The notes beneath the pieces are model-generated. The model saw only the letters and a program-made list of their open reading frames with translations. It was not told where the DNA came from and made no database searches. Source: Halomonas ramblicola (lineage in GTDB: Bacteria > Pseudomonadota > Gammaproteobacteria > Pseudomonadales > Halomonadaceae). From it: a stretch of DNA of 64,000 nucleotides. A program made the translations under genes and the position numbers. The stretch's first letter is position 1; every line of letters begins with the position of its first letter. Location: the NCBI RefSeq assembly GCF_030409215.1, contig NZ_JAUFPL010000018.1:1-64000 (forward strand). Reading direction: 5' to 3'. Of the stretch, positions 17,677 through 26,965 are shown piece after piece.

Positions 17677-18411
17677 ATGGCGGAGCCGATTCCGCCGCAC
17701 CTGGTGGTGCTCACCGGGGCGGGCATCAGCGCCGAGAGCGGCATCCAGACCTTCCGCGCCGACGACGGCCTGTGGGCGGACCATCCCATCGAGGAGGTGG
17801 CCACCCCCGAGGCCTGGCGGCGCGACCCCGGCCGGGTGCTGGCCTTCTACAACGCCCGCCGCGACCAGGTGCGCCGTGCCCGGCCCAACGCCGCCCACCA
17901 GGCCCTGGCGGCCCTGGAGAAGGCGGGCCTCCGGGTCAGCATCGTCACCCAGAACATCGACGACCTCCATGAGCGGGCCGGCTCGCGCCGGGTGCTGCAC
18001 CTGCACGGCGAGATCCTCAAGGCGCGCTCCACGGTGGACCGGCGCATGCACTACCCACTGCCGCGTGGCGGCATCGAACTCGGCGATGTGTGCGACAAGG
18101 GCAGCCAACTGCGCCCCGACGTGGTGTGGTTCGGCGAGGCGGTGCCGCACTTCGGCGAGGCCTGCGATCTGGTCGCCGAGGCCGACCTGCTGCTGGTGGT
18201 GGGCACCTCGCTGGCGGTGATGCCGGCGGCCTCGTTGCTGCATCACGCCCCCCTGGATGCCCCCTGCGTACTGGTCGACCCCGAGGCCGAGGCGCTGGCG
18301 CCGCCCGGCGTCACCCGGCTCGCCCGGCCGGCCGGCGAGGGGGTGCCCGCCCTGGTGCGCCACTGGAAGCGCGAGGGACGGCTGTGGATGCCGGAGGCCC
18401 TGCTGGCGTAG
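17677..18411 (+). CDS. Sir2-family NAD-dependent deacylase lacking the zinc-cysteine motif
   Basis: A 244-aa sirtuin with intact NAD-binding and catalytic motifs: GAGISAESGIQTFR (14-27), TQNIDDLHERAG (91-102) and catalytic His110 in LHLHGE. The region that normally carries two CxxC pairs for structural zinc has only one cysteine (Cys139 in DVCDKGSQLRPDVVWFGE), so zinc binding is improbable. Bacterial sirtuins without the four cysteines are known to me in other lineages, so this is a subtype, not damage. It should deacylate lysines using NAD. It follows the SDR gene by 118 nt. Confidence 0.88.
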   Translation: MAEPIPPHLVVLTGAGISAESGIQTFRADDGLWADHPIEEVATPEAWRRDPGRVLAFYNARRDQVRRARPNAAHQALAALEKAGLRVSIVTQNIDDLHERAGSRRVLHLHGEILKARSTVDRRMHYPLPRGGIELGDVCDKGSQLRPDVVWFGEAVPHFGEACDLVAEADLLLVVGTSLAVMPAASLLHHAPLDAPCVLVDPEAEALAPPGVTRLARPAGEGVPALVRHWKREGRLWMPEALLA

Positions 18412-18478
18412 CGGTCGCGCCGAGCGAAGCGCGCATGAGCGGTGGTAGAATGCCACCCCCTCGATCCGGGAGCCGCCC

Positions 18479-19240
18479 ATGCAGGATGACCCTAGCCGCG
18501 AAGCCCCTGTCGCGGAAAGCCGTGACCCCGTCTCCCATCGCCCGCGTCCGCCGCGCCGCGAGTTCAAGGCGCGGGGCAGCTTCGTCGAACGCTGCTCCGG
18601 GTGCCACCTGCCGGCGCTCAACTGCCTCTGTCCCTATCGCGTGGAAGCCGCGAGCCGGGCCCGGGTGTGGCTGCTCACCCATCCCCTGGAGCACCACAAG
18701 CCCACCAATACCGGGCGGCTGATTCGTGACGTGCTGCCCGGCACCCGGGTCTTCACCTGGTATCGCATCGCTCCCGACGCGACCCTGCTGGCGTTGCTCG
18801 ACGACCCGGCCTATGCCCCCTTCGTGATCTTCCCCGACGACCAGCCCGACTATGCCCACCGGGTGGTGGGCATGGAGGCGGTTGCCGAGGTGCAGCGGGA
18901 TGCCAGAATCCCGGTCTTCATCCTGCTCGACGGCACCTGGCGCCAGGCGCGGCGCATCTTCCGCAAGAGCCCCTACCTGGACGCCCTGCCGGTGTTGCCG
19001 CTGCGCAGCGAGCGACTGACCCGCTATCGGCTGCGCAAGCCGGCCTCCCGGGCGCATCTGTGCACCGCCGAGGTGGCCGCCGAGCTGCTGCGTCAGGGGG
19101 GCGACGGGGAGGCCGCCGGGGTGCTGGACGACTACTTCGATGCCTTCAACGACAGCTATGCCGCCAGCCGGCGCTTCGAGCGGATCGAGGCGCCGACGGC
19201 GGCGATGCGGCGGCTGCTGGCGCGCAAGGAGAGGCGCTAG
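18479..19240 (+). CDS. tRNA-uridine aminocarboxypropyltransferase (DTW domain, TapT-like)
   Basis: A 253-aa DTW-domain enzyme; the family (TapT/TuaA) makes acp3U in tRNA using SAM. It shows an N-terminal CSGCHLPALNCLC cysteine cluster (CxxC...CxC, near 39-51), a THPLEHHKPTNTGRL block and the signature DGTWRQARRIF. The start overlaps a short leader with a good -10 element TAGAAT inside a GGTGG/CCACC dyad near 18440. Its stop codon TAG (19238-19240) shares the palindrome CTAG with the stop of the convergent TraB-family gene. Confidence 0.88.
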   Translation: MQDDPSREAPVAESRDPVSHRPRPPRREFKARGSFVERCSGCHLPALNCLCPYRVEAASRARVWLLTHPLEHHKPTNTGRLIRDVLPGTRVFTWYRIAPDATLLALLDDPAYAPFVIFPDDQPDYAHRVVGMEAVAEVQRDARIPVFILLDGTWRQARRIFRKSPYLDALPVLPLRSERLTRYRLRKPASRAHLCTAEVAAELLRQGGDGEAAGVLDDYFDAFNDSYAASRRFERIEAPTAAMRRLLARKERR

Positions 19241-20478
19241 GCGGCGCCGCCGAACAGCGCCCCGGCGATGCGGAAGCCGGCGATCCAGGTGCCGGCGGCC
19301 GAGCCCAGGGTGGCCATCAGGAACACCAGCAGGGTGCGCGACACCCGGTTGCGCCACCAGCCCTTCAACTCGGTGACGTCGTGGCGCAGGGTCGAGAAGT
19401 CGCGCACCTTGGGCTTGCGCAGGTAGAGCTCCACCCCGGCGGCGACGAAACCGGCGCCGATGGTGGGGTTGAGCGAGGTGAGCGGGGCGGCGAGCGCCGT
19501 GGCCAGCACGGTGAGCGGGTGGGCCAGGGCCACCAGGGTGGCCAGCCCCGAGAGGACGCCGTTGATCAGGAACCACTCGCCCACCAACTGCCAGCCCAGG
19601 TCGGTGTTGCGCGAGAAGCCGATGACGAAGCCGGTCAGCACCAGGGCGGTGATCAGCCAGGGCAGCGCCTTCCACAGCCGCGACGGCGGCGGCGTGGCCT
19701 CGAGCCGCTCGCGCTCCGGGGTGGGGGCCTCCGGCAGCGGCGCCTCCAGGTGCTCGACCATGCCCTTCATGTGGCCGGCGCCGATCACCACCAGCACGTT
19801 GGCATAGCGCCCCGGCGGGGCCTCCTCGGCCAGGCGCAGCACCATGTAGCGGTCGCGCTCGCTGATCAGCGGCGCGTAGAGGGACTCCGACTGGGCGGCG
19901 AACTCGCTGAAGGTGGACTCCAGGACGTCGCCCTCCTTGAGCCGCTCGATCTCCTCGGCGGAGACGTCCTGGCGCGACAGCACGCTGCCCAGCAGTCCCG
20001 AGAACAGCGACAGGCGCTGCCACCAGGGCACGTTGTGGTAGATGCGCTTGAGGGTCACCCCCACGTCGCGGTCGATCAGCAGCAGCGGCAGCTCGGCCCG
20101 CTTCGACTCCTCCAGGGCGGCGCGCATCTCGGCGCCGGGCTCGATGCCCGACTGCTCGGCCACGCGCTGCTGAAAGGCGCCCAGCGCCAGGCTGGCGGCC
20201 ACCATGCCGGCCTTGCCCTGGCGGAAGATCGCGAACAGGTCCTGGTCGTGCAGGGCGTCCGGGTTGGCGAGGCTCTGGTGGCGGGAGTCGCACAGCTCGA
20301 TGGCCACGGCGTCGAACTCGCCGGAGCGGACCAGGCGGCGCACGTCCGCGGCGCTCTCGGCGGAGACATGCGCCGTGCCCAGCAGGGTGTAGCGGGTCTC
20401 GCCCAGTTGCAGCACGCGGCACGGGCCGCTGGCGGCGTCATCCGGGCGGGTGGGGGTCGGGGCCTGGGACTCGGTCAT
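19237..20478 (-). CDS. TraB/PrgY-family membrane protein
   Basis: A 413-aa protein of the TraB (PrgY/GumN-related) family, which in enterococci inhibits a pheromone and elsewhere is uncharacterised; the fold is related to EreA/ChaN-type enzymes. Conserved GTAHVS near residue 34, AIELCDSRHQSL and GAGHMKGM mark the soluble N-terminal domain. The C-terminal ~140 residues contain about four membrane segments. It is the sole gene of its transcript, behind a strong promoter at 20509-20537. Its stop overlaps that of the DTW gene by 4 nt. Confidence 0.87.
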   Translation of the reverse strand: MTESQAPTPTRPDDAASGPCRVLQLGETRYTLLGTAHVSAESAADVRRLVRSGEFDAVAIELCDSRHQSLANPDALHDQDLFAIFRQGKAGMVAASLALGAFQQRVAEQSGIEPGAEMRAALEESKRAELPLLLIDRDVGVTLKRIYHNVPWWQRLSLFSGLLGSVLSRQDVSAEEIERLKEGDVLESTFSEFAAQSESLYAPLISERDRYMVLRLAEEAPPGRYANVLVVIGAGHMKGMVEHLEAPLPEAPTPERERLEATPPPSRLWKALPWLITALVLTGFVIGFSRNTDLGWQLVGEWFLINGVLSGLATLVALAHPLTVLATALAAPLTSLNPTIGAGFVAAGVELYLRKPKVRDFSTLRHDVTELKGWWRNRVSRTLLVFLMATLGSAAGTWIAGFRIAGALFGGAA

Positions 20479-20508
20479 GAAGGCTCGATTCGAAGGGGTG
20501 AGAGGTCG

Positions 20509-20537
20509 ATTATCCACGAACGGCCCCGGGCGGCCAA
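20509..20537 (-). promoter_or_regulatory. Sigma-70 promoter of the TraB-family gene
   Basis: On the minus strand TTGGCC (20532-20537), 17-bp spacer, GATAAT (20509-20514). Spacing is ideal and the -10 matches 5 of 6 positions. The start codon follows about 30 nt downstream. Confidence 0.65.
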
Positions 20538-20627
20538 ACCCCGAGCAGTGCTGTTGAAGAAGACTTGCCAAGTCGGGCGAGAGGCCTGCCGCCGGATCAG
20601 GCTCGAGCGGGTTTGCCTGCCAGCGTC

Positions 20628-22076
20628 TCAGCCCCGCCAGAAGGCCGGGGTGAAGAGTACCAGCACGGTGAAGATCTCCAGGCGGCCGAGCAGCATGGCC
20701 ATCACCAGGATCCACTTGGCCAGGGCCGGCATGTCGCCGTAGTGGGCCGAGGCCTCGCCCAGGGCCGGGCCCAGGTTGTTGAGCGCCGAGCCCACCGTGG
20801 ACCAGGCGGTGACCTGGTCGACCCCGGTGGCCATCACCCCCACCAGCATCAGGAAGAACAGCATCACGTAGACCGAGAAGAAGCCCCACACCGCCTGGGC
20901 GATGCCGTCGGGCACGCTGACCCGGCCGATCTTCACGGTGATCACCGCGCTGGGGTGGATCAGGCGCATCACCTCGCGCATGCCCTGCTTGAGGATCAGG
21001 ATGATGCGGATCACCTTCATGCCGCCGCCGGTGGAGCCGGAGCAGCCGCCCACGAAGGCGGCCATGAACAGCAGGAAGGGCAGGGCGCCGGGCCACAGCG
21101 AGAAGTCGGCCACCGCGAAGCCGGCGGTGGTGGCCACCGAGACCACCTCGAACAGCGCATGGCGCAGGCCGAGCTCGGTCTCGTAGGTGCCGGTGAGCCA
21201 CAGGGAGATGGCGGTGATCGTGATCAGGCCGGCCAGGAACAGCAGCAGGAAGCGTGCCTCGGGATCCTGGAAGTAGTGGGTCAGGCGGCGCTCGCGCCAG
21301 GCGGTGAAGTGCAGGCTGAAGCTCATCGCCGAGACGATCAGGAAGAACACGCAGATCAGCTCGATGATGGCGCTGTCGAAGTGGCCGATGCTGGCGTCAT
21401 GGGTGGAGAAGCCGCCGATGGCCACGGTGGAGAAGCTGTGGCCCAGGGCGTCGAACCAGTCCATGCCCGCCGCCCAGTAGGCGGCGAAGCAGGTCAGCGT
21501 CAGGGTGGCGTAGATGTACCACAGCGCCTTGGCGGTCTCGGTGATGCGTGGGGTGAGCTTGGAGTCCTTCAACGGCCCCGGGATCTCGGTGCGGTAGAGG
21601 GCCATGCCGCCGACGCCCAGGGTCGGCAGGATGGCCACCGCCAGCACCACGATCCCCATGCCGCCCAGCCACTGCAGCTGCTGGCGGTAGTAGAGGATCG
21701 ACTCCGGCAGGTGGTCGATGCCGGTGATCACCGTGGCACCGGTGGTGGTCAGCCCCGAGAAGGACTCGAAGACGGCGTCGGTGGGCGAGAGCGCCGCGTC
21801 GCCGGTGAGCATCAGCGGCAGCGAGCCGAACAGTCCCAGCACGCTCCAGAAGAGGGCGGCGATCAGGAAGCCGTCGCGGGTACGCAGTTCCTTGCGCGAG
21901 CCGCGGTTGGGCAGGTACATCAGCGCGCCGGTGGCCACGGTGATGCCGATGGCGATGATGAAGGCCTGCCACAGGCCGTCGCCGAACAGCAGCGAGATCA
22001 GGATCGGCGGCATCATGGTCAGGCTGAACAGCATCAGCAGCAGGCCCAGGATGCGCAGGATCATGCGCAGGCTCAT
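20628..22076 (-). CDS. trkH: Trk potassium uptake system transmembrane subunit
   Basis: A 482-aa K+ (with H+ or Na+) uptake channel-transporter with about ten to twelve membrane spans and four pore loops. Selectivity-filter-like segments are visible: FSGLTTTGATVI, TVAIGGFSTHDAS, SVATTAGFAV and STVGSALNNLGPALG. It is encoded 28 nt downstream of trkA. In Halomonas elongata a trkA-trkH pair is known, with a separate trkI; this arrangement matches trkH. It is expected to be important for osmoadaptation in a halophile. Confidence 0.93.
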   Translation of the reverse strand: MSLRMILRILGLLLMLFSLTMMPPILISLLFGDGLWQAFIIAIGITVATGALMYLPNRGSRKELRTRDGFLIAALFWSVLGLFGSLPLMLTGDAALSPTDAVFESFSGLTTTGATVITGIDHLPESILYYRQQLQWLGGMGIVVLAVAILPTLGVGGMALYRTEIPGPLKDSKLTPRITETAKALWYIYATLTLTCFAAYWAAGMDWFDALGHSFSTVAIGGFSTHDASIGHFDSAIIELICVFFLIVSAMSFSLHFTAWRERRLTHYFQDPEARFLLLFLAGLITITAISLWLTGTYETELGLRHALFEVVSVATTAGFAVADFSLWPGALPFLLFMAAFVGGCSGSTGGGMKVIRIILILKQGMREVMRLIHPSAVITVKIGRVSVPDGIAQAVWGFFSVYVMLFFLMLVGVMATGVDQVTAWSTVGSALNNLGPALGEASAHYGDMPALAKWILVMAMLLGRLEIFTVLVLFTPAFWRG

Positions 22077-22104
22077 CGGACGGCTCTCCTTGCGTCGCGG
22101 GCCA

Positions 22105-23478
22105 TCAGAAGAAGGTCAGCCCCACCTGGAACAGCCGCTCCACGTCGCGGATGCGGCGCTTGTCGATGACGAACAGGATGACGTGGTCGCCGGACTCCAC
22201 CACCACGTCGTCGTGGGCGATCAGCACCTCCTTGCCGCGCACGATGGCGCCGATGGTGCTGCCCCGCGGCAGGTCGATCTCGCCGATGGCGCGTCCCACC
22301 ACCTTCGACGACTGGGTGTCGCCGTGGGCGATCGCCTCGATGGCCTCGGCGGCGCCGCGGCGCAGCGAGTGGACGTTGACGATGTCGCCGCGCCGCACAT
22401 GGGTCAGCAGGCTGCCGATGGTGGCCTGCTGTGGCGAGATGGCGATGTCGATCTCGCCGCCCTGCACCAGGTCCACGTAGGCGGCGTTGTTGATCAGCGT
22501 CAGCACCTTCTTGGCGCCCATGCGCTTGGCCAGCATCGACGACATGATGTTGACCTCGTCGTCGTTGGTCAGCGCGCAGAAGATGTCGCACTCCTCGATG
22601 TTCTCCTCCTCCAGCAGCCGCTTGCTGGTGGCGCTGCCATGCAGCACCACGGTGCGGTCGAGGCGTTCGGAGAGGATGGTGCAGCGCTCCAGGCTGTGCT
22701 CGATGATCTTCACCTGGTGGCTGTGCTCGAGGTGTTCGGCGAGGCGCTCGCCGATGTTGCCGCCGCCGGCGATCATCACCCGGCGGAAGTCGCGGTCGAG
22801 GCGCCGCAGTTCGCTCATCACCGCGCGGATGTCGCGCCGGGCGGCGATGAAGAATACCTCGTCGTCGGCCTCGATCACGGTGTCGCCGCGCGGGATGATC
22901 GGCCGGTTGCGGCGGTAGATGGCGGCGACCCGGGTGTCCACGCTGGGCATGTGGCGGCGCAGGAAGGCCAGGTCCTGGCCGACCAGGGGGCCGCCGTAGA
23001 TCGCCTTGACCGCGACGAGCTGCACCAGGCCGCCGGCGAACTCGAGCACCTGCAGGGCGCCGGGGTGCTCGATCAGCCGGCGGATATGGTCGGTGACCAC
23101 CTGTTCGGGGCTGATCAGCACGTCGATGGGCACCGCCTCGTGGGCGAACAGCCCCTTGCGGGTCAGGTAGGCGGTGGCGCGCACCCGGGCGATCTTGGTG
23201 GGGGTGCGGAACAGGGTATGGGCGACCTGGCAGGCGATCATGTTGACCTCGTCGGCGCTGGTCACCGCGATCAGCATGTCGGCGTCCTCGCAGCCCGCCT
23301 GGCGCAGCACCATGGGGTAGGAGCCGGGCCCTGTCACGGTGCGGATGTCGAGCCGGGTATGCAGCTCGCGCAGCTTGTCGCCGTTGGTGTCGACGACGGT
23401 GATGTCGTTCTCCTCGCGGGCCAGGTGTTCGGCCAGGGTGCCGCCGACCTGGCCGGCGCCGAGAATGATGATCTTCAT
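22105..23478 (-). CDS. trkA: Trk potassium uptake regulator TrkA
   Basis: A 457-aa cytoplasmic NAD(H)/nucleotide-binding regulator that gates TrkH. It has two RCK repeats, each an N (Rossmann) plus C lobe. The first opens with the glycine loop [20 protein letters not shown] at the N-terminus, the second with [17 protein letters not shown] near residue 235. The ATG at 23478 is the family start. It precedes trkH and follows, on the same strand, rsmB and a dodecin gene, an order common in gammaproteobacteria (def-fmt-rsmB-trkA). Confidence 0.95.
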   Translation of the reverse strand: MKIIILGAGQVGGTLAEHLAREENDITVVDTNGDKLRELHTRLDIRTVTGPGSYPMVLRQAGCEDADMLIAVTSADEVNMIACQVAHTLFRTPTKIARVRATAYLTRKGLFAHEAVPIDVLISPEQVVTDHIRRLIEHPGALQVLEFAGGLVQLVAVKAIYGGPLVGQDLAFLRRHMPSVDTRVAAIYRRNRPIIPRGDTVIEADDEVFFIAARRDIRAVMSELRRLDRDFRRVMIAGGGNIGERLAEHLEHSHQVKIIEHSLERCTILSERLDRTVVLHGSATSKRLLEEENIEECDIFCALTNDDEVNIMSSMLAKRMGAKKVLTLINNAAYVDLVQGGEIDIAISPQQATIGSLLTHVRRGDIVNVHSLRRGAAEAIEAIAHGDTQSSKVVGRAIGEIDLPRGSTIGAIVRGKEVLIAHDDVVVESGDHVILFVIDKRRIRDVERLFQVGLTFF

Positions 23479-23581
23479 CGCGTAGAGGGTTCCGCTGGGT
23501 CGGGAGCGGCGCAGCCTGGTGCGCCGCAGCACGTGACGGCCAGCCTAAACCAGCCGTGGCGAGAATGACAGGCCACCGGGG

Positions 23582-23788
23582 TCAGTCGAGGGTGAAGCCC
23601 ACCTTGATGGTGACCTGCCAGTGGGCGACGCGGCCGTGCTCGACATGGCCCCGGGTGTCGATCACCTCGAACCAGCGCATGCCGTGCAGGCTCTCGGCGG
23701 CCTTGGCGATGGCGTTCTCGATGGCCGGCTGGATGCCCTGCTCGGAGGAGCCGGTCAGCTCGATGTGCTTGTAGATGTGATGGCTCAT
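23582..23788 (-). CDS. Dodecin flavin-binding protein
   Basis: A 68-aa dodecameric flavin storage or buffering protein. Trp39, in the position that stacks on the isoalloxazine ring, is present in [12 protein letters not shown], and the C-terminal strand [13 protein letters not shown] has the Q residue facing flavin. The length is typical. It lies between trkA and rsmB on the same strand, 34 nt after rsmB, and is probably cotranscribed. Confidence 0.92.
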   Translation of the reverse strand: MSHHIYKHIELTGSSEQGIQPAIENAIAKAAESLHGMRWFEVIDTRGHVEHGRVAHWQVTIKVGFTLD

Positions 23789-23822
23789 GCAGCCTCCCTG
23801 GTTGCCTGGCGGATGGCGGCCC

Positions 23823-25187
23823 TCAGTCGGACCGCTTCCTCAGTCTGGCATAGAAGAAGCCGTCGTGGCTGTCGATCTCCGGCAGCAGCTGGCGGCCGGC
23901 CCCGGCCGGACGCCCCCAGGCCACGTCGCCGGGCGTGGTCGACTCGGCGTCGGGGGTGCGGGCCAGGAAGGCCGCCACCTGCTCGTGGTTCTCCTCGGGC
24001 AGCACCGAGCAGGTGGCGTAGAGCAGGGTGCCGCCGGGGGCGAGCAGCGGCCAGAGGTTGTCGAGCAGGCCGGCCTGGAGAGCGGCCAGCGCCGGGATGT
24101 CCGCGGGGCGGCGCAGCCGCTTGATGTCGGGGTGGCGGCGGATCACACCGCTGCCCGAGCAGGGGGCGTCGAGCAGGATGGCGTCGAAGGGGGTGCCGTC
24201 CCACCAGTCGCGTCCGGTGGCGTCGCCGTGGCCCAGGCTCGCCTCCAGGCCCAGGCGCTCGAGGGTGTCCTCGACCCGGGCCAGGCGCTCGGCGTCGCTG
24301 TCCAGGGCGTGCAAGTCGATGTCGAAGATCTCCAGCAGGTGGGCGGTCTTGCCGCCCGGGGCGCAGCAGGCGTCCAGCACCCGGGCCCCCGGGCGTGGCG
24401 CCAGCACCGGGCCCAGCAGCACGCTGGCGAGCTGGGCGGCCTCGTCCTGGACGCTGACGTGGCCGGCGGCGAAGCCCGGCAGGTCGTGGACGTCGCAGGG
24501 CGCCTCCAGGGTGATGCCGTCCGGGGCGTGCAGGCACAGCCGGCCCTCCAGGCCGGCGGCGTCCAAACGGTCGAGGTAGGCCTCGCGGTCGCCATGGCGG
24601 CGATTGACCCGCAGGGTCATGGGACCGGGGCGGTTATTGGCCTCGGCGATGGTGCGCCAGTCGTCGGGCCAGGCCTGGCGCAGCTCCTTGAGCAGCCACT
24701 TGGGGTGCAGCAGGGCCACCGCCGGGTCGCGGTCCGCCTCGGCCTGCAGGGCGGCGGACTCGCGCTGCAGGCGGCGCAGGCAGCCGTTGAGCACCCGGGT
24801 GGCCCACTCCTTGCCCAGCAGGCGCGCGGCGCCGGCGGTCTCGCCCACGGCGGCATGGGCGGGCACGCGCAGGTAGAGCAGCTGGTAGATGCCCAGCAGC
24901 AGCAGCGCCTGGACGTCGGCATCGCGGACCTTGAACGGCTTGACCAGCAGCTTGGCGGCCAGTGCCTCCAGCCGCGGCAGGGTGCGGCAGGTGCCGTAGC
25001 AGAGCGCCTTGAACAGGGCGCGGTCGCGAGCCACCACCTGGTGGTCGTCGAGCCCGGCCAGCGAGCCCTTGCCGGTGATCACCGGGACCAGGGCGCGGGC
25101 GGCGGCGGCGCGCACCGCCAGGCCACCATCGTTTTCCAGGCCGCGCGGACTCTTGTGCTGGCGGTTGTCAGGGGTCTCCTGGCTCAT
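23823..25187 (-). CDS. rsmB: 16S rRNA m5C967 methyltransferase
   Basis: A 454-aa SAM-dependent enzyme that methylates C967 of 16S rRNA. The N-terminal ~140 residues are the NusB-like helical domain. The methyltransferase domain has [32 protein letters not shown] (Cys that releases product) and [11 protein letters not shown] (catalytic Cys). Its start overlaps the fmt stop by ATGA, so the two are translationally coupled, as in the E. coli def-fmt-rsmB order. Confidence 0.95.
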   Translation of the reverse strand: MSQETPDNRQHKSPRGLENDGGLAVRAAAARALVPVITGKGSLAGLDDHQVVARDRALFKALCYGTCRTLPRLEALAAKLLVKPFKVRDADVQALLLLGIYQLLYLRVPAHAAVGETAGAARLLGKEWATRVLNGCLRRLQRESAALQAEADRDPAVALLHPKWLLKELRQAWPDDWRTIAEANNRPGPMTLRVNRRHGDREAYLDRLDAAGLEGRLCLHAPDGITLEAPCDVHDLPGFAAGHVSVQDEAAQLASVLLGPVLAPRPGARVLDACCAPGGKTAHLLEIFDIDLHALDSDAERLARVEDTLERLGLEASLGHGDATGRDWWDGTPFDAILLDAPCSGSGVIRRHPDIKRLRRPADIPALAALQAGLLDNLWPLLAPGGTLLYATCSVLPEENHEQVAAFLARTPDAESTTPGDVAWGRPAGAGRQLLPEIDSHDGFFYARLRKRSD

Positions 25188-26173
25188 GCCGGGGCCTCCT
25201 CATCGTGGCGGCCCAGGCGCAGGCCGGGGGGGAAGCGGTCGGCGCGGGCGCGCAGCAGCTCGCTTACCGGCAGCGCCTTGCCACCGGGGAGCTGGGCGCG
25301 AGTCACGCGCAGTACCTGGTCGCCCGCGGGGCCGACGGCGATGCGCAGCGCCTCGCCGTCGTCGGCCAGTAGGGTGCCCGGGGCCTGCGGGGCTTCCGCC
25401 GATGCCGGGGGGGTGGCCTCGGCCAGCAACAGGCGCAGGCGGTCGTCGCCCAGGGCGCACCAGGTCACCGGCCAGGGGTTGAAGGCGCGGACCCGGGCCG
25501 CCAGGGCGTCGGCGGGCTCGCGGAAGTCGAGCTCGGCCTCGGCCTTGGAGAGCTTGGCGGCATAGGTGACGCCGGCCTCGGGTTGCGGGCTGGCGTCGAG
25601 GCCCTCGCCGGCCAGGGCGTCCAGCGCCTCGACGAGGGCCTCCCCGCCCAGCTCCGCCAGGGTGTCGTGAAGCTCGCCGCCGGTGGTGGTGGCGGTGATC
25701 GGCGTGCGTCGGACCAGCAGCATGTCGCCGGTGTCGAGCCCCTCGTCCATCTGCATGATGGTCACGCCGCTCTCGGGGTCGCCGGCCTCGATGGCGCGCT
25801 GGATGGGGGCGGCGCCACGCCAGCGCGGCAGCAGCGAGGCGTGGACGTTGAGGCAGCCGAGCCGGGGCGTCTCCAGCACCGCCGCGGGCAGGATCAGGCC
25901 GTAGGCCACCACCACCATGACATCGGCGCCGAGGCTCGCCAGCTCGGCCTGAACCTCCGCGGACTTGAGCGTCGCCGGCTGATGGACCGCCAGGCCGTGC
26001 TCGAGGGCCAGCGCCTTGACCGGACTTGGCGTCAGCCGGCGGCCGCGGCCAGCCGGCCGGTCGGGCTGGGTGTAGACGGCGCGCACGCGATGGCGGCTGG
26101 CCAGCAGCGCCTTGAGGCTCCCGGCGGCGAAGTCGGGGGTGCCGGCGAAGATGACGTCGAGGGGTCGTGACAT
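25184..26173 (-). CDS. fmt: Methionyl-tRNA formyltransferase
   Basis: A 329-aa enzyme that formylates initiator Met-tRNA from 10-formyl-THF. The formyltransferase core shows [14 protein letters not shown] near the N-terminus, [20 protein letters not shown] with the catalytic Asn-His, and the [17 protein letters not shown] signature. A C-terminal OB-like tRNA-binding domain follows (about 205-329). The ATG at 26173 ([11 protein letters not shown]) matches relatives; 13 upstream codons are rejected. It is 114 nt downstream of def. Confidence 0.95.
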   Translation of the reverse strand: MSRPLDVIFAGTPDFAAGSLKALLASRHRVRAVYTQPDRPAGRGRRLTPSPVKALALEHGLAVHQPATLKSAEVQAELASLGADVMVVVAYGLILPAAVLETPRLGCLNVHASLLPRWRGAAPIQRAIEAGDPESGVTIMQMDEGLDTGDMLLVRRTPITATTTGGELHDTLAELGGEALVEALDALAGEGLDASPQPEAGVTYAAKLSKAEAELDFREPADALAARVRAFNPWPVTWCALGDDRLRLLLAEATPPASAEAPQAPGTLLADDGEALRIAVGPAGDQVLRVTRAQLPGGKALPVSELLRARADRFPPGLRLGRHDEEAPA

Positions 26174-26234
26174 GGTTCGGGGCCTGGCCGGTGAGTGGAT
26201 CTGCCCCATCATAACGGAGCCGGGCCCGAACGAC

Positions 26235-26263
26235 GAAGGCCGACGCGGATCGCATCGGCCTTC
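26235..26263 (-). terminator. Hairpin after def
   Basis: Perfect 9-bp arms GAAGGCCGA/TCGGCCTTC (26235-26243, 26255-26263) with an 11-nt loop lie 25 nt after the def stop. The following minus-strand sequence, GTCGTTC, is only weakly T-rich, so attenuation between def and fmt is more likely than full termination. Confidence 0.5.
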
Positions 26264-26287
26264 ACGGGGCGGTGCGCTAACCCGGGT

Positions 26288-26800
26288 TCAGGCGCCCTGC
26301 ATCTGCTTGTGGCGCTTCTGCATCTTCTTCAGCACCCGGTCGCGCTTGAGCGGCGACAGGTAGTCGACGAACAGCACCCCCTCCAAGTGGTCGTGCTCGT
26401 GCTGGATGCAGTGGGCCAGCAGGCCCTCGGCCTCCAGCTCGTAGGACTCGCCGTCGCGATTCAGGGCCTTGAGGTGGACCCGCAGGGCGCGCGGCACCTC
26501 GGCATAGTAGTCGGGGATCGACAGGCAGCCCTCCTGCATGGGCTCGCGTTCGTCGCCCAGCGGGGTGACCTCGGGGTTGATCAGCACCAGGGGGCTCGCG
26601 CGCTCGTCGCTGACGTCCATGACGATCACCCGCCGGTGCACGTCCACCTGGGTGGCGGCCAGCCCGATGCCCTGGGCGTCGTACATGGTCTCGAGCATGT
26701 CGTCGACCAGCCGGCGCACCTCGTCGTCGACCGTCTCGACGGGCGCCGCCTTGGTGCGCAGGCGCTCGTCGGGATATTCGAGAATCGGTAATTTGGCCAT
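26288..26800 (-). CDS. def: Peptide deformylase
   Basis: A 170-aa Fe2+ metallohydrolase that removes the N-formyl group from nascent proteins. All three motifs are present: GIGLAATQ (44-51), EGCLS (90-94) and QHEHDHLEG (about 132-140), where the variable residue in HExDH is His rather than the common Met. The Cys and the two His are the metal ligands. It is divergent from the LysM gene and upstream of fmt. Confidence 0.96.
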   Translation of the reverse strand: MAKLPILEYPDERLRTKAAPVETVDDEVRRLVDDMLETMYDAQGIGLAATQVDVHRRVIVMDVSDERASPLVLINPEVTPLGDEREPMQEGCLSIPDYYAEVPRALRVHLKALNRDGESYELEAEGLLAHCIQHEHDHLEGVLFVDYLSPLKRDRVLKKMQKRHKQMQGA

Positions 26801-26822
26801 GGCGTTGGATTCACCGTTATGC

Positions 26823-26909
26823 TGTCATTTACACAATGACACTATTCTAGGGAGACGCGCCGGGGGAAGAAACCACCGACCGCGCATCATCTGGATAGTG
26901 TCAGACTAT
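26823..26909. promoter_or_regulatory. Two dyad symmetries in the def / LysM divergent region
   Basis: TGTCATT-TACAC-AATGACA (26823-26841, perfect 7-bp arms) lies 22 bp before the def start. ATAGT-GTCAG-ACTAT (26895-26909, perfect 5-bp arms) lies 56 bp before the LysM gene start. Both have operator-like odd-spaced palindromes and share a TGTCA element. Candidate -10 elements overlap the second (TATACC). The regulators are unknown. Confidence 0.4.
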
Positions 26910-26965
26910 ACCATGCCGGCCGCGTTCCGTGGACCGGCAGAGGCCAAACGCGGGGGACAGCAGGG

